Assembly (NCBI RefSeq): GCF_001586255.1
Contig: NZ_CP014544.1
Span: 3,063,501-3,127,500 of the forward strand
Direction: 5' to 3'
Length of the DNA: 64,000 bases
From: Zhongshania aliphaticivorans
Lineage (GTDB): Bacteria > Pseudomonadota > Gammaproteobacteria > Pseudomonadales > Spongiibacteraceae
The first letter of the stretch is position 1; every line of letters starts with the position of its first letter. The notes below the pieces were generated by a model. That model searched no databases and was not told the origin of the DNA. It was given only the letters and a program-made list of their open reading frames with translations. Below are positions 36,576-45,560 of this stretch, piece after piece. Both the position numbers and the translations under genes were made by a program.

Positions 36576-37601
36576 TTAGACGGCATCTAACTCAGTCATC
36601 GGCCAGCGCGGGCGAATAGTCACACCAAGGCCTTCATGCTGGCCCGCCGCTAATCGACAGTGACCTGCATAGGCGATCATAGCGCCATTGTCGGTACAGA
36701 ATTCAGACCTAGGGTAGTACACACGACCACCCGTTTTGGCTAATTTTTCTGCCAGGCGCGCCCGTAACACGGTATTGGCACTAACACCGCCGGCAATGAC
36801 CAAGGTCTTCAAATTCTCTTGCTCTAGCGCACGATGGCATTTAATCACCAAGGTGGCGACCACCGCCTCTTGAAATGCCGCGGCGATATCGGCCTGATCT
36901 TGGGAATTATAGGTGCCCGCTGCTCGACTGGCAGTGACCGTGTTCAGCGTAAAGGTTTTTAAACCACTAAAACTAAAATCCAGACCGGGGCGATTCACCA
37001 TGGGACGGGGAAAAGTGTAATGCCCCACACGCCCACGCTCGGCAGCCTTCGCCACCTGCGGCCCACCGGGATAGCCCAGCTCCAGCATTTTGGCTGCCTT
37101 ATCGAAGGCTTCACCGGCGGCATCATCTAAAGATTCGCCTAATAAGGTATAGCTGCCAATGCCGTCTACTCTCACCAGCTGGGTATGACCACCAGAGACC
37201 AATAAGGCAATAAAGGGGAACGCTGGGGCATCAGTCTCCAGCATCGGCGCAAGTAAGTGACCTTCCATGTGATGCACACCAATAGCTGGCACACCCCAGC
37301 CGTAGGCCATGGCACGCCCCGCACAGGCACCCACCATTAGCGCACCCGCCAGGCCTGGGCCTTTAGTAAATGCCACACCGTCGAGATCTGAGCCCTGCAT
37401 ATCGGCTTTGGTCAGCACCTCGCGAATCAGGGGCAATAATTTGCGTACATGGTCGCGCGAGGCCAGTTCCGGCACTACGCCGCCATATTCTGCGTGCAAG
37501 GCAATTTGACTATAAAGAGCCTCGGCCACCAAGCCCTGCTCAGTGTCATATATTGCCACCCCTGTTTCATCACAGGAGGTTTCCAGTCCTAAAACCCGCA
37601 C
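36576..37601 (-). CDS. tsaD: tRNA N6-adenosine threonylcarbamoyltransferase
   Basis: A 341-residue TsaD (Gcp/YgjD), which transfers the threonylcarbamoyl group to A37 of ANN-decoding tRNAs together with TsaB and TsaE. Signatures are [16 protein letters not shown] at the N-terminus, VHHMEGHL with the two metal His, [21 protein letters not shown] and [13 protein letters not shown]. The start is GTG at 37601. The gene diverges from rpsU, the typical gammaproteobacterial arrangement next to the macromolecular synthesis operon. Confidence 0.96.
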   Translation of the reverse strand: MRVLGLETSCDETGVAIYDTEQGLVAEALYSQIALHAEYGGVVPELASRDHVRKLLPLIREVLTKADMQGSDLDGVAFTKGPGLAGALMVGACAGRAMAYGWGVPAIGVHHMEGHLLAPMLETDAPAFPFIALLVSGGHTQLVRVDGIGSYTLLGESLDDAAGEAFDKAAKMLELGYPGGPQVAKAAERGRVGHYTFPRPMVNRPGLDFSFSGLKTFTLNTVTASRAAGTYNSQDQADIAAAFQEAVVATLVIKCHRALEQENLKTLVIAGGVSANTVLRARLAEKLAKTGGRVYYPRSEFCTDNGAMIAYAGHCRLAAGQHEGLGVTIRPRWPMTELDAV

Positions 37602-37678
37602 AATTGCTCACTTCCTACGCTAAATAAGCGCGCATGATACTGACTTCAGCTTATTCGCACCAGTTATCAGCGCAATCG

Positions 37679-37708
37679 CTTTGCTTTTTGCGGCAACTGA
37701 GTATAGAA
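37679..37708 (+). promoter_or_regulatory. Candidate promoter of rpsU
   Basis: TTGCTT (37681-37686) followed 15 bases later by TATAGA (37702-37707), about 85 bases before rpsU. Spacing is short for sigma-70, so this is a suggestion. The 190-base tsaD-rpsU gap must hold divergent promoters. Confidence 0.3.
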
Positions 37709-37790
37709 TTCAGCGCCCTTGGAGTGCCGCTTTTAATTAATGCGGTATAGACAGCAAATTCTTGCAAAAAAATCAGGACAGGTTTAACGG

Positions 37791-38006
37791 ATGCCTTCAG
37801 TCAAACTCAAAGAAAACGAACCATTTGATATCGCCCTGCGCCGTTTCAAGCGCTCTTGCGAAAAAGCCGGCGTTTTAGCCGAGGTTCGCCGTCGCGAATT
37901 CTATGAAAAGCCCACTTCTGTACGCAAGCGTCAAGCAGCAGCTGCAGTAAAGCGCCACGCGAAGAAAGTGTCTCGTGACACTAAAAAGCAGCAACGCCTC
38001 TACTAA
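37791..38006 (+). CDS. rpsU: 30S ribosomal protein S21
   Basis: A 71-residue S21: [20 protein letters not shown] start, [22 protein letters not shown] core, and a very basic Arg/Lys tail ending RLY. S21 is the last small-subunit protein to join and helps mRNA base-pair with 16S rRNA. First gene of the macromolecular synthesis operon, here rpsU-yqeY-dnaG-rpoD. Confidence 0.97.
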   Translation: MPSVKLKENEPFDIALRRFKRSCEKAGVLAEVRRREFYEKPTSVRKRQAAAAVKRHAKKVSRDTKKQQRLY

Positions 38007-38073
38007 GACCTACGTCTAGTAGGGCTTTGCCCGCTAAAGATCCAATCCTCTTAACAGGGAGTCTCTGCGCATT

Positions 38074-38526
38074 ATGGCAGACCAAACGCTGAAGCAAACG
38101 CTTAGTGACGCGATGAAAACCGCGATGCGAGCAAAAGATAAAGCGCGACTCTCTGCTGTGCGGCTCATTCTCGCCGACATTAAGCGCATTGAAGTTGACG
38201 AACGCATTGACGTTGATGATGCACGGGTTCTTGCCGTGCTCGACAAAATGCTAAAGCAACGCCGCGACTCGATCAGCCAGTACGACAGTGCTGGTCGTGT
38301 CGATCTTGCCGATCAAGAACGCTTCGAAATGGACGTTATTCAGTCTTTTCTGCCCACGCCACTGAGCGACGCGGAACTCGACGCACTGATTAACGCTGCC
38401 ATTGCCAGCACTGGCGCCGACTCCATTAAAAACATGGGGCAAGTCGTTGCCATTCTCAAACCGCAGGTTCAAGGCCGCGCGGATATGGGCATGGTCAGCC
38501 AAAAGGTTAAATCGCAGCTTCAGTAG
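38074..38526 (+). CDS. GatB/YqeY domain-containing protein
   Basis: A 150-residue YqeY-family protein, similar to the C-terminal tail domain of the amidotransferase subunit GatB: LKQTLSDAMKTAMRAKDKARLSAVRLI, RRDSISQYDSAGR, IQSFLPTPLSDAEL and MGQVVAILKPQVQGRADMGMVS. The role in bacteria without the amidotransferase is unsettled; tRNA interaction is suggested by the domain. It lies between rpsU and dnaG, as in Pseudomonas, and is probably cotranscribed with them. Confidence 0.93.
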   Translation: MADQTLKQTLSDAMKTAMRAKDKARLSAVRLILADIKRIEVDERIDVDDARVLAVLDKMLKQRRDSISQYDSAGRVDLADQERFEMDVIQSFLPTPLSDAELDALINAAIASTGADSIKNMGQVVAILKPQVQGRADMGMVSQKVKSQLQ

Positions 38527-38613
38527 CGCTGGAAATTTTACGCTATAGTGAATTATTGTCCTGCGTAGCCTTAATAACTACGCACTTCTACCTTCGCTTT
38601 TGGATACGCTGAC

Positions 38614-40479
38614 GTGGCCGCAAAAGGACGCATTCCGCAATCTTTTATCGACGAGTTACTATCTCGAGTCGACATTGTTGACGTTATCAACCGCCGTGTT
38701 GCGCTCAAGAAAACCGGCAAGAATTACAGCGCGCGCTGCCCTTTTCACGACGAAAAAACCCCCTCGTTCAGCGTAAACCCTGACAAACAGTTCTATTACT
38801 GCTTTGGCTGCGGCGCAGGCGGCAATGCCATTGGCTTTATTATGGACTACGACCGTCAGGATTTTCCTGGTGCGGTCGATAATCTTTCCAGCCTCGCCGG
38901 CCTTGAAGTGCCCCGCGAAGAGATCAGCCCCCAGCAGCAAATAAAACAAGAGCGCCGCAAAACCATTTACGACCTAATGGAAAAAGTGGCCAGCTACTAC
39001 CAAAAGCAATTACGTGAACACCCCCAAGCCCAGCGCGCTGTCGATTATTTAAAACAGCGCGGCCTGAGCGGACGCATAGCTCGGGATTTTGACATCGGCT
39101 TCGCCCCCCCCGGCTGGGACAATTTACTCAAAACCCTCGGCGACAATGACGAGCACCGCCAGCAACTCATTGACGGCGGCATGCTCATTGAGAAGGAAGA
39201 CGGCAAACTCTACGACCGTTTTCGCGACCGCATCATGTTCCCGATTCGCGATAATCGCGGTCGGGTTATCGCCTTTGGCGGCCGCGTACTAGGCGACGAC
39301 AAACCCAAATACCTGAACTCGCCCGAGACTGACATCTTCCACAAAGGCAAAGAACTTTACGGCCTTTACCAAGCCCGTCAAAACAATCGCCACTTAGAAC
39401 AACTGCTGGTAGTAGAAGGCTATATGGACGTGGTGGCCCTAGCTCAGCACGGCATCATGACCGGCATTGCCACCCTCGGCACCGCCAGCAATACCGAGCA
39501 TTTGCGCACCGCGTTTCGCTATGCCAGCGAACTGATTTTTTGTTTTGACGGCGATGCAGCGGGTCGCAAAGCCGCCGAGCGCGCCCTTGAAAATGCCCTC
39601 CCCACCATGGAAGACGGTCGCCGCATCCGCTTTTTGTTTTTACCCGAAGGCGACGATCCAGACAGCGTCGTGAACCGCGATGGCGCGGCAGGCTTCCAAA
39701 AACTCCTCGCCCAAGCGCAACCGCTGGAGCGCTATTTTTTTGAGTCATTCCACAGCCAAACCGACCCCAGCACCCTCGAAGGCAAGGCGCGCCTGAGCAA
39801 ACTGGCCCTACCCATGCTGCAATTGCTGCCGCCCGGGGTTTTTCGCCAGCTGATGCTGGACTCGCTGGCGGAGCGCACCGGCCTTAGTCGGCACGCGCTC
39901 GATCAGCTACTGGATGACACGAAACCCGCCTCTCCGACGCCAGAAACCAGCAGTCGCCCCCCGGTGGCGCCGAGCACCCGTAGCACCAAAAAACTAGTCG
40001 CCAACTTACCCAGTACTAGCCGCGACCCAATGCTATTTGCCCTTGCAATGGTACTCTTCAACCCCCGCGGCGCGGCAAATCAGCACCTCGCACTCGGCGC
40101 AGACGAGACCTCCGCGGCCGCAAATCTACTCAGCGATATTCTAAAATTACTCAACAAACGTCCCGGCTCTAGCACCGCCATGCTACTGGGCCACTGGTAT
40201 GGCCAAGCTGAGTACGACATTTTAATTGAGGCTCTAAAAACCATCGCCTTACTCGGCCCCGAGCTAGACGATGAAAAGGCCCAACTCGCCTTTTTAGACA
40301 CTCTCAGCCACCTCGACACCCAAAAATCGCAACAACATTTGCGCCAACAAGTTGAACAATTGCGAGAACACGGCCAACTCGACAAAGCTGTCAGTGACGG
40401 CTACGCTGAACTGAGTGACGACCTCAAACAACAGCTCTTGGCCATTCAACAGCTACTCAAGCACAAACATCAGCGCTAA
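38614..40479 (+). CDS. dnaG: DNA primase
   Basis: A 621-residue DnaG, which makes RNA primers for replication. A CHC2 zinc ribbon lies at the N-terminus (C42, H45, C63, C66 in CPFHDEKTP and YYCFGCGAGG). The catalytic core contains the TOPRIM elements VVEGYMDV and FCFDGDAAGRKAAERAL, and the C-terminal DnaB-interacting helical domain follows after about residue 450. The linker at about 440-470 is Pro/Ser/Thr-rich. The start codon is GTG at 38614. Third gene of the rpsU operon. Confidence 0.96.
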   Translation: MAAKGRIPQSFIDELLSRVDIVDVINRRVALKKTGKNYSARCPFHDEKTPSFSVNPDKQFYYCFGCGAGGNAIGFIMDYDRQDFPGAVDNLSSLAGLEVPREEISPQQQIKQERRKTIYDLMEKVASYYQKQLREHPQAQRAVDYLKQRGLSGRIARDFDIGFAPPGWDNLLKTLGDNDEHRQQLIDGGMLIEKEDGKLYDRFRDRIMFPIRDNRGRVIAFGGRVLGDDKPKYLNSPETDIFHKGKELYGLYQARQNNRHLEQLLVVEGYMDVVALAQHGIMTGIATLGTASNTEHLRTAFRYASELIFCFDGDAAGRKAAERALENALPTMEDGRRIRFLFLPEGDDPDSVVNRDGAAGFQKLLAQAQPLERYFFESFHSQTDPSTLEGKARLSKLALPMLQLLPPGVFRQLMLDSLAERTGLSRHALDQLLDDTKPASPTPETSSRPPVAPSTRSTKKLVANLPSTSRDPMLFALAMVLFNPRGAANQHLALGADETSAAANLLSDILKLLNKRPGSSTAMLLGHWYGQAEYDILIEALKTIALLGPELDDEKAQLAFLDTLSHLDTQKSQQHLRQQVEQLREHGQLDKAVSDGYAELSDDLKQQLLAIQQLLKHKHQR

Positions 40480-40539
40480 TACTTTGGCCAATCCCTGAAC
40501 ACAGCCGGAATTTACTGGTCGTATAGGGTGTAAATAGAG

Positions 40540-40545
40540 TATAAT
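40540..40545 (+). promoter_or_regulatory. Candidate internal -10 box for rpoD
   Basis: A perfect TATAAT lies 45 bases before rpoD in the dnaG-rpoD gap. No convincing -35 hexamer is found at 16-18 bases upstream. An internal promoter ahead of rpoD would match known operon architecture in other bacteria. Confidence 0.35.
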
Positions 40546-40589
40546 TTGCGGCTAATTTTTCACCTGCACCTAGCGAGTAATTTGAAAGA

Positions 40590-42404
40590 ATGAGTGACTC
40601 TAAGCATCAATCGCGACTCAAGCAACTCATTGCCAAAGGCAAGGAGCAGGGTTATCTAACGTACTCTGAGGTCAACGACCACCTGCCGGAAGACATTTCT
40701 GATCCGGATCAGGTCGAAGAAATCATTCAAATGATCAATGACATGGGTATCCAGGTGTTTGAACACGCACCTGATGAAGATACCCTGATCATGGCTGGCG
40801 GCGATTCGCCAGATGATATTGCCGCTGCCGAAGCAGCCGCAGCGCTGGCCGCCGTTGAAACCGAAACTGGTCGCACCACCGATCCCGTGCGCATGTATAT
40901 GCGTGAAATGGGTACGGTTGAGCTGCTGACCCGCGAAGGCGAAATTGTTATCGCCAAGCGCATTGAGGAAGGCATACGGGAAGTGATGGCCGCGCTGGCC
41001 TACTACCCCGGCGTTGTCACCGGCATTTTGGCCCAGTACGACAAAGTAGCCACCGAAGAGCGCCGTTTGGGCGACATTATGAGCGGCTACTTGAACCCCG
41101 CTGAAAATGTGCAATCACCTCAGCAGCAGGCTGCTGCTGCCGCTGAAGCCGCCGAGGCAAACAACACTACCGCTGACGCCGAAGACGAAGACGAAGCCGT
41201 ATCTGGCCCAGATCCAGAAGAAGCCCGTATTCGCTTTGCCGCGCTGCAAGAGCAATCTGACAGAGTAGAAGCGTCTATTGCCGAACATGGCCGCTACAGC
41301 AAGCAAACCGCAAAAGAACTAAACGAACTGGGCGAGATCTTTAAGTATTTCAAACTTACCCCTGCCATGTTCGACCCCCTCATTGAAGAAGTACGCACTA
41401 CATTGAGCTCTATTCGCTCAATGGAACGGGAAATCATGACCGTTTGCGTGAAGAATGTCGGTATCGATCGCAAAGAGTTTATTCGCAGCTTTCAGGGTAA
41501 TGAAGCCAACCTCAAATGGGGCGATGAGCTGCTTAAAAAGCACCCTAAACTGGCCGACTACAGCGATGTTATTCGCCGTCTCCAGAATAAGATTGCCCAT
41601 ATCGAAGAGCGTCAAGACCTGACCATCTCCGACATCAAAGAAATTAACCGCCGGGTTTCTATCGGCGAAGCGCGCGCCCGCCGCGCCAAGAAAGAAATGG
41701 TTGAGGCCAACCTGCGTCTGGTTATTTCGATTGCTAAAAAATACACCAACCGCGGCCTGCAATTCCTCGATTTGATTCAGGAAGGCAACATCGGCCTGAT
41801 GAAAGCGGTAGACAAGTTTGAATACCGTCGTGGTTACAAATTCTCTACCTATGCAACTTGGTGGATTCGTCAGGCGATCACCCGCTCTATTGCCGACCAA
41901 GCGCGGACTATTCGTATTCCTGTGCACATGATCGAAACCATCAACAAGCTCAACCGTATCTCGCGGCAGATGCTTCAGGAGATGGGCCGTGAGCCAACGC
42001 CAGAAGAGCTTGGCGAGCGCATGGAAATGCCAGAAGACAAGGTTCGTAAAGTACTGAAGATTGCCAAAGAGCCAATCTCAATGGAAACCCCAATTGGCGA
42101 TGACGAAGATTCGCACTTAGGTGATTTCATTGAAGACGGCACAATCTCTTCACCAATCGAATCAGCGACCGGCGAAGGTCTTCGCGAAGCGACTAAAGAC
42201 GTACTGGCTGGCCTAACCGCTCGCGAAGCAAAAGTACTGAGAATGCGCTTTGGTATTGATATGAATACCGACCACACTCTTGAAGAGGTTGGTAAGCAGT
42301 TTGACGTTACCCGCGAGCGAATTCGTCAAATTGAAGCTAAGGCACTGCGCAAATTGCGGCACCCAACCCGCTCAGATCACCTGCGCAGCTTCCTCGACGA
42401 GTAA
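40590..42404 (+). CDS. rpoD: RNA polymerase sigma factor RpoD (sigma-70)
   Basis: A 604-residue primary sigma factor. Region 1.1 starts the protein ([21 protein letters not shown]). Region 1.2 contains [22 protein letters not shown] non-conserved acidic insert at about 170-205 includes an Ala/Glu/Asp-rich tract. Regions 2.1-2.4 contain [31 protein letters not shown] and [14 protein letters not shown]. Region 4.2 has [20 protein letters not shown] and ends LRSFLDE. Last gene of the macromolecular synthesis operon. Confidence 0.97.
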   Translation: MSDSKHQSRLKQLIAKGKEQGYLTYSEVNDHLPEDISDPDQVEEIIQMINDMGIQVFEHAPDEDTLIMAGGDSPDDIAAAEAAAALAAVETETGRTTDPVRMYMREMGTVELLTREGEIVIAKRIEEGIREVMAALAYYPGVVTGILAQYDKVATEERRLGDIMSGYLNPAENVQSPQQQAAAAAEAAEANNTTADAEDEDEAVSGPDPEEARIRFAALQEQSDRVEASIAEHGRYSKQTAKELNELGEIFKYFKLTPAMFDPLIEEVRTTLSSIRSMEREIMTVCVKNVGIDRKEFIRSFQGNEANLKWGDELLKKHPKLADYSDVIRRLQNKIAHIEERQDLTISDIKEINRRVSIGEARARRAKKEMVEANLRLVISIAKKYTNRGLQFLDLIQEGNIGLMKAVDKFEYRRGYKFSTYATWWIRQAITRSIADQARTIRIPVHMIETINKLNRISRQMLQEMGREPTPEELGERMEMPEDKVRKVLKIAKEPISMETPIGDDEDSHLGDFIEDGTISSPIESATGEGLREATKDVLAGLTAREAKVLRMRFGIDMNTDHTLEEVGKQFDVTRERIRQIEAKALRKLRHPTRSDHLRSFLDE

Positions 42405-42413
42405 GTCTGTTGT

Positions 42414-42434
42414 GGCCGAGGCAGCGCCTCGGCC
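42414..42434. terminator. Strong hairpin after rpoD
   Basis: A perfect 9-bp GC-rich stem (GGCCGAGGC at 42414-42422, GCCTCGGCC at 42426-42434) with a 3-base loop begins 10 bases after the rpoD stop. No T run follows, so it may be a pause or processing site, or a Rho-assisted terminator. Confidence 0.5.
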
Positions 42435-42485
42435 GCAAACTCGACACCGAGTGATTTAAAAACAAAGCACACGGACTACAGATTA

Positions 42486-42965
42486 ATGCCTTTACGCCTT
42501 TCCTGCCTTACCCTGCTCTGCACTTTTGTTATTAGCGCCTGCCAAACCCCGCCTACGCCTCGTACTCCAGAACCTATCGAGATACAAACGGCACTGCAGC
42601 ATTTGGAAAATAAGCAATACCAAGCAGCGGCAACAAGTTTCCAAGCGGCTCTCAACACGGGTAGCGAGCGCGTAAGCCAGCAAGCACTTGCGGGGCTGTG
42701 TTTACTACACCTGCAAAACCAAGACATTGCGGCGGCTACGAGTAGCCTCGACGAGCTTTATCAACGCGCACTGCGCAAGCCACAAGGCGATAACAGCCTT
42801 CAAATGTTGCGTATTAGCTTACAGCTTAATTTAGAAAACACACTGCGCCTGAACCTAGAAAGCCAAAGCCGACAAGCAGCCGAAGCGAAGCAGCAACAGC
42901 TCCATAATGAAACCCTAGCCTTGCAGCGCGCACTGGCAAAACTGCGTCAACTGAGCCTGCAGTAA
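42486..42965 (+). CDS. TPR-like small lipoprotein
   Basis: A 159-residue lipoprotein: signal peptide MPLRLSCLTLLCTFVISAC with lipobox ISAC (C19), then a Pro-rich spacer. A helical region of TPR type follows (LQHLENKQYQAAATSFQAALNTG; QQALAGLCLLHLQNQDIAAA). A coiled-coil-prone Gln/Leu-rich tail closes it (about 125-157). Its convergent neighbour is the hybrid kinase operon, whose last gene ends 13 bases away. Similar lipoproteins are found next to two-component or secretion genes, but I do not recognise a function; an envelope scaffold role is only a guess. Confidence 0.6.
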   Translation: MPLRLSCLTLLCTFVISACQTPPTPRTPEPIEIQTALQHLENKQYQAAATSFQAALNTGSERVSQQALAGLCLLHLQNQDIAAATSSLDELYQRALRKPQGDNSLQMLRISLQLNLENTLRLNLESQSRQAAEAKQQQLHNETLALQRALAKLRQLSLQ

Positions 42966-42978
42966 GGGCTTACACCAT

Positions 42979-45177
42979 TTAACTGCGATTTAAATACGCG
43001 CCCAACTGATCACACAGGCTCTGAATATCGGACTCCGTCTGGGCCAGCATAATCGGTACCTTGCGGCCATAATCTTTACGCAAAAACGCTAAGAAATCGT
43101 TTACCGCATCCGTATCGCTGTGCGGCCCTACGATGATCAGCTGCCACGGCAGATCCTCCAGCAAGGCCTTCGCCTTGGCGACCTCCACACAGTGATAAAT
43201 TTCCCAATATTCCGCGCCGGGCAATAGCGCGATAGCTTTAGCTAACGCGTCGCCTTGTTCAAGCAATAATAAATTGCCGACCGCGGTAGCTGGCAGTAAC
43301 TCGTGAACAACGGCTGTTAATGTTGCACTATCTACCGGCTTCACTAAGTATTCATTTGCGCCCAGCAACAAGCTCAAGTCACGCTCATTGAGCATCGATA
43401 GCATTAATACCGGCACATCAAACAGTGCCTGATCACTGCGCAAATTGTGCAACACTTGCCAGCCATCCATACCAGGCATCATCACATCGAGAATAATGAC
43501 GTCTGGACGCTGGGACCTTGCCATACGCATGCCCTCAACACCCGAATTAGCCAGATGCACCTTATACCCAGCCTTGACCAGTGTTCGCGCACTTAACTCC
43601 AATGCTGCTGGGTCGTCATCTATAACCAGCACATCGCCAATACTAGCGCCGTCAAACTCCGTGCTTAAACCAAGTTCTTGAGCATCTAACGGCAGTACCA
43701 GCTCAAATCGCGAGCCCTTACCTTGCTGACTTTCAGCGGTAATCGATCCCCCTAATAATTCGGCAAATTTGCGGGATATCGTCAAACCCAAACCGGAGCC
43801 ACCGTACTGTTTGGTAGTCGACAAATCAGCCTGTACAAAGGCGTCAAACACCCGCCCCAGTTGCTCCTCAGTCATACCAATACCATTGTCACGGACCTCT
43901 GCAACAAGGTAGGAGCGACCACTCACCGACTTTTCCAACACTGAGAGGTGGACATCTCCCTGCCGCGTAAACTTAGCCGCATTACTGAGCAGGTTTAAAA
44001 GTATTTGGCGCAAGCGCGTTACATCGGTTCGTATCAATTCACTCTGGAGTTCAAAATGACAGTGCAAGGTGTTGCCATTCTTGGCCATTAGTGGCGCCAT
44101 CGTCACTTCAACGTCACGTAACACTTCCTCTAACGCAACATCTTCCCAATAGACCGCCATGCGCCCAGATTCAATTTTCGAGATATCCAAGACATCATTA
44201 ATCAGGGTGAGCAGATGTTTACCGGCAAGCTGGATCTTCGCTAAATCCGGGCGCAGGCGCTCGACCGGCATTTCAGGCTCGTCTTCAATATCCTCAAGCA
44301 GCATTTCAGAGTAGCCAATAATGGCATTCATCGGTGTGCGCAATTCATGACTCATATTCGCCATAAAGCCACTTTTGGCCTGATTGGCCGCATCCGCTCG
44401 ACGACTGGCATCGCGAACCCGCGCCATCGCTTCACGCAAATTAGAGGCCATGTCATCAAAGGACTTGGCGAGCTGGCCAAACTCATCGTAGCCCATATCG
44501 CCAATGCTGTAGTCAAAATTGCCACTACCCCACTCAGCAGTACCCTTCTGTAATTGCCGAATAGAGCGGCGGGTATAGCGGGTCATGTAATAACCCAGAA
44601 TGAAGGTCGTTAGCAGTGCCAACAAAAACACTCCCAACGCAACCTTGTTCGTCTTGCTCACGACATTACGCAAGCCGACGTTAATTTCATCTGAACGAGT
44701 CAATAAATACCATTCATTGGCGCTAATTCTGCCGCTTAGCGCCTCATATTCACGCTGCAGGCTCTCTGTATCTAACTCACTGCCACGTTCGAGAAAATCA
44801 CGCCAGCGGCGCAACATTAATTGCGCTTCCAAATACTGATAACGCCCCTCTTCGAGATACTCTTGCAAATCATCGTTCAGCTCGCCCTCGAGCGCCAATA
44901 AAGCATCGATGGTGCTAAGTAACTCCTGCCGTTCTGCGGCGGTAATACGGTTTTCGACCCCTGACTCCGACAAGGCATCAACGACCAAAATTTTACGGTG
45001 GGTACTGTACATTCGCTGACTGAAATCATTGAGTTCAGACTGGGTGCGAATAACATGCTGCAACAACCAGACATTACGTCGCCGCGAGTCGTTGCCCCAA
45101 ACCTGAATAAGCACACTACCCAGAGATAGCATTAAAATAGCGACAAATGATAAAGTCAGCCGACGGGTGAAACTCAT
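42979..45177 (-). CDS. Hybrid sensor histidine kinase with receiver and pseudo-receiver
   Basis: A 732-residue membrane kinase. Transmembrane segments lie at about 9-27 and 179-198 and enclose a periplasmic helical sensor (about 30-178). Then come HAMP (about 199-252), HisKA with H277 in [15 protein letters not shown], and HATPase with [16 protein letters not shown] and [10 protein letters not shown] full receiver follows with phosphoacceptor D564 ([13 protein letters not shown]) and K613 (YLVKPVD). The last 100 residues (about 632-732) look like a second receiver without a usable Asp: the strand [10 protein letters not shown] has Gly where Asp is expected. Last gene of the three-gene signalling operon, overlapping the receiver gene by 4 bases. 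Confidence 0.9.
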   Translation of the reverse strand: MSFTRRLTLSFVAILMLSLGSVLIQVWGNDSRRRNVWLLQHVIRTQSELNDFSQRMYSTHRKILVVDALSESGVENRITAAERQELLSTIDALLALEGELNDDLQEYLEEGRYQYLEAQLMLRRWRDFLERGSELDTESLQREYEALSGRISANEWYLLTRSDEINVGLRNVVSKTNKVALGVFLLALLTTFILGYYMTRYTRRSIRQLQKGTAEWGSGNFDYSIGDMGYDEFGQLAKSFDDMASNLREAMARVRDASRRADAANQAKSGFMANMSHELRTPMNAIIGYSEMLLEDIEDEPEMPVERLRPDLAKIQLAGKHLLTLINDVLDISKIESGRMAVYWEDVALEEVLRDVEVTMAPLMAKNGNTLHCHFELQSELIRTDVTRLRQILLNLLSNAAKFTRQGDVHLSVLEKSVSGRSYLVAEVRDNGIGMTEEQLGRVFDAFVQADLSTTKQYGGSGLGLTISRKFAELLGGSITAESQQGKGSRFELVLPLDAQELGLSTEFDGASIGDVLVIDDDPAALELSARTLVKAGYKVHLANSGVEGMRMARSQRPDVIILDVMMPGMDGWQVLHNLRSDQALFDVPVLMLSMLNERDLSLLLGANEYLVKPVDSATLTAVVHELLPATAVGNLLLLEQGDALAKAIALLPGAEYWEIYHCVEVAKAKALLEDLPWQLIIVGPHSDTDAVNDFLAFLRKDYGRKVPIMLAQTESDIQSLCDQLGAYLNRS

Positions 45178-45560
45178 TCCACGCGTCCTAGCAAGCGTTC
45201 AATTTTTGACAGGAGACGCGGCAGATCAACCGGTTTGGTATCGTAATCGTCACAGCCCGCCTGCAATGCGCGCTGCCGGTCATCAGCCATAGCATGAGCA
45301 GTCAGGGCAATAATGGGAATATGACTAAGCCCGCTATCGGCCTTCATTTCACTTGCCACTTGCCAACCGTCCTTCACGGGCAAGCTCATATCCAATAGTA
45401 GCAAGTCAGGCATTTCTGCTCGGCACAGGTCAATGCCTTGCTGACCATCTATGGCCAGCAACACTTGGTAGCCCTTGCGCTGTAATCGTCGACTCAGCAT
45501 ATCGCGATTCATTTCATTGTCTTCAACCAGTAATACTTTTGGCATCAATTTCTCGCTCAA
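45174..45560 (-). CDS. Single-domain response regulator (CheY-like)
   Basis: A 128-residue receiver without output domain: [18 protein letters not shown] with the acidic pair, phosphoacceptor Asp in [16 protein letters not shown], Thr in [10 protein letters not shown] and Lys in [15 protein letters not shown]. Such proteins shuttle phosphate or regulate a partner by binding. Overlaps of 4 bases with both neighbours place it in a translationally coupled trio with the cyclase and the hybrid kinase. It may take phosphate from the kinase and pass it to the cyclase's receiver, but this is inferred. Confidence 0.92.
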   Translation of the reverse strand: MSEKLMPKVLLVEDNEMNRDMLSRRLQRKGYQVLLAIDGQQGIDLCRAEMPDLLLLDMSLPVKDGWQVASEMKADSGLSHIPIIALTAHAMADDRQRALQAGCDDYDTKPVDLPRLLSKIERLLGRVE

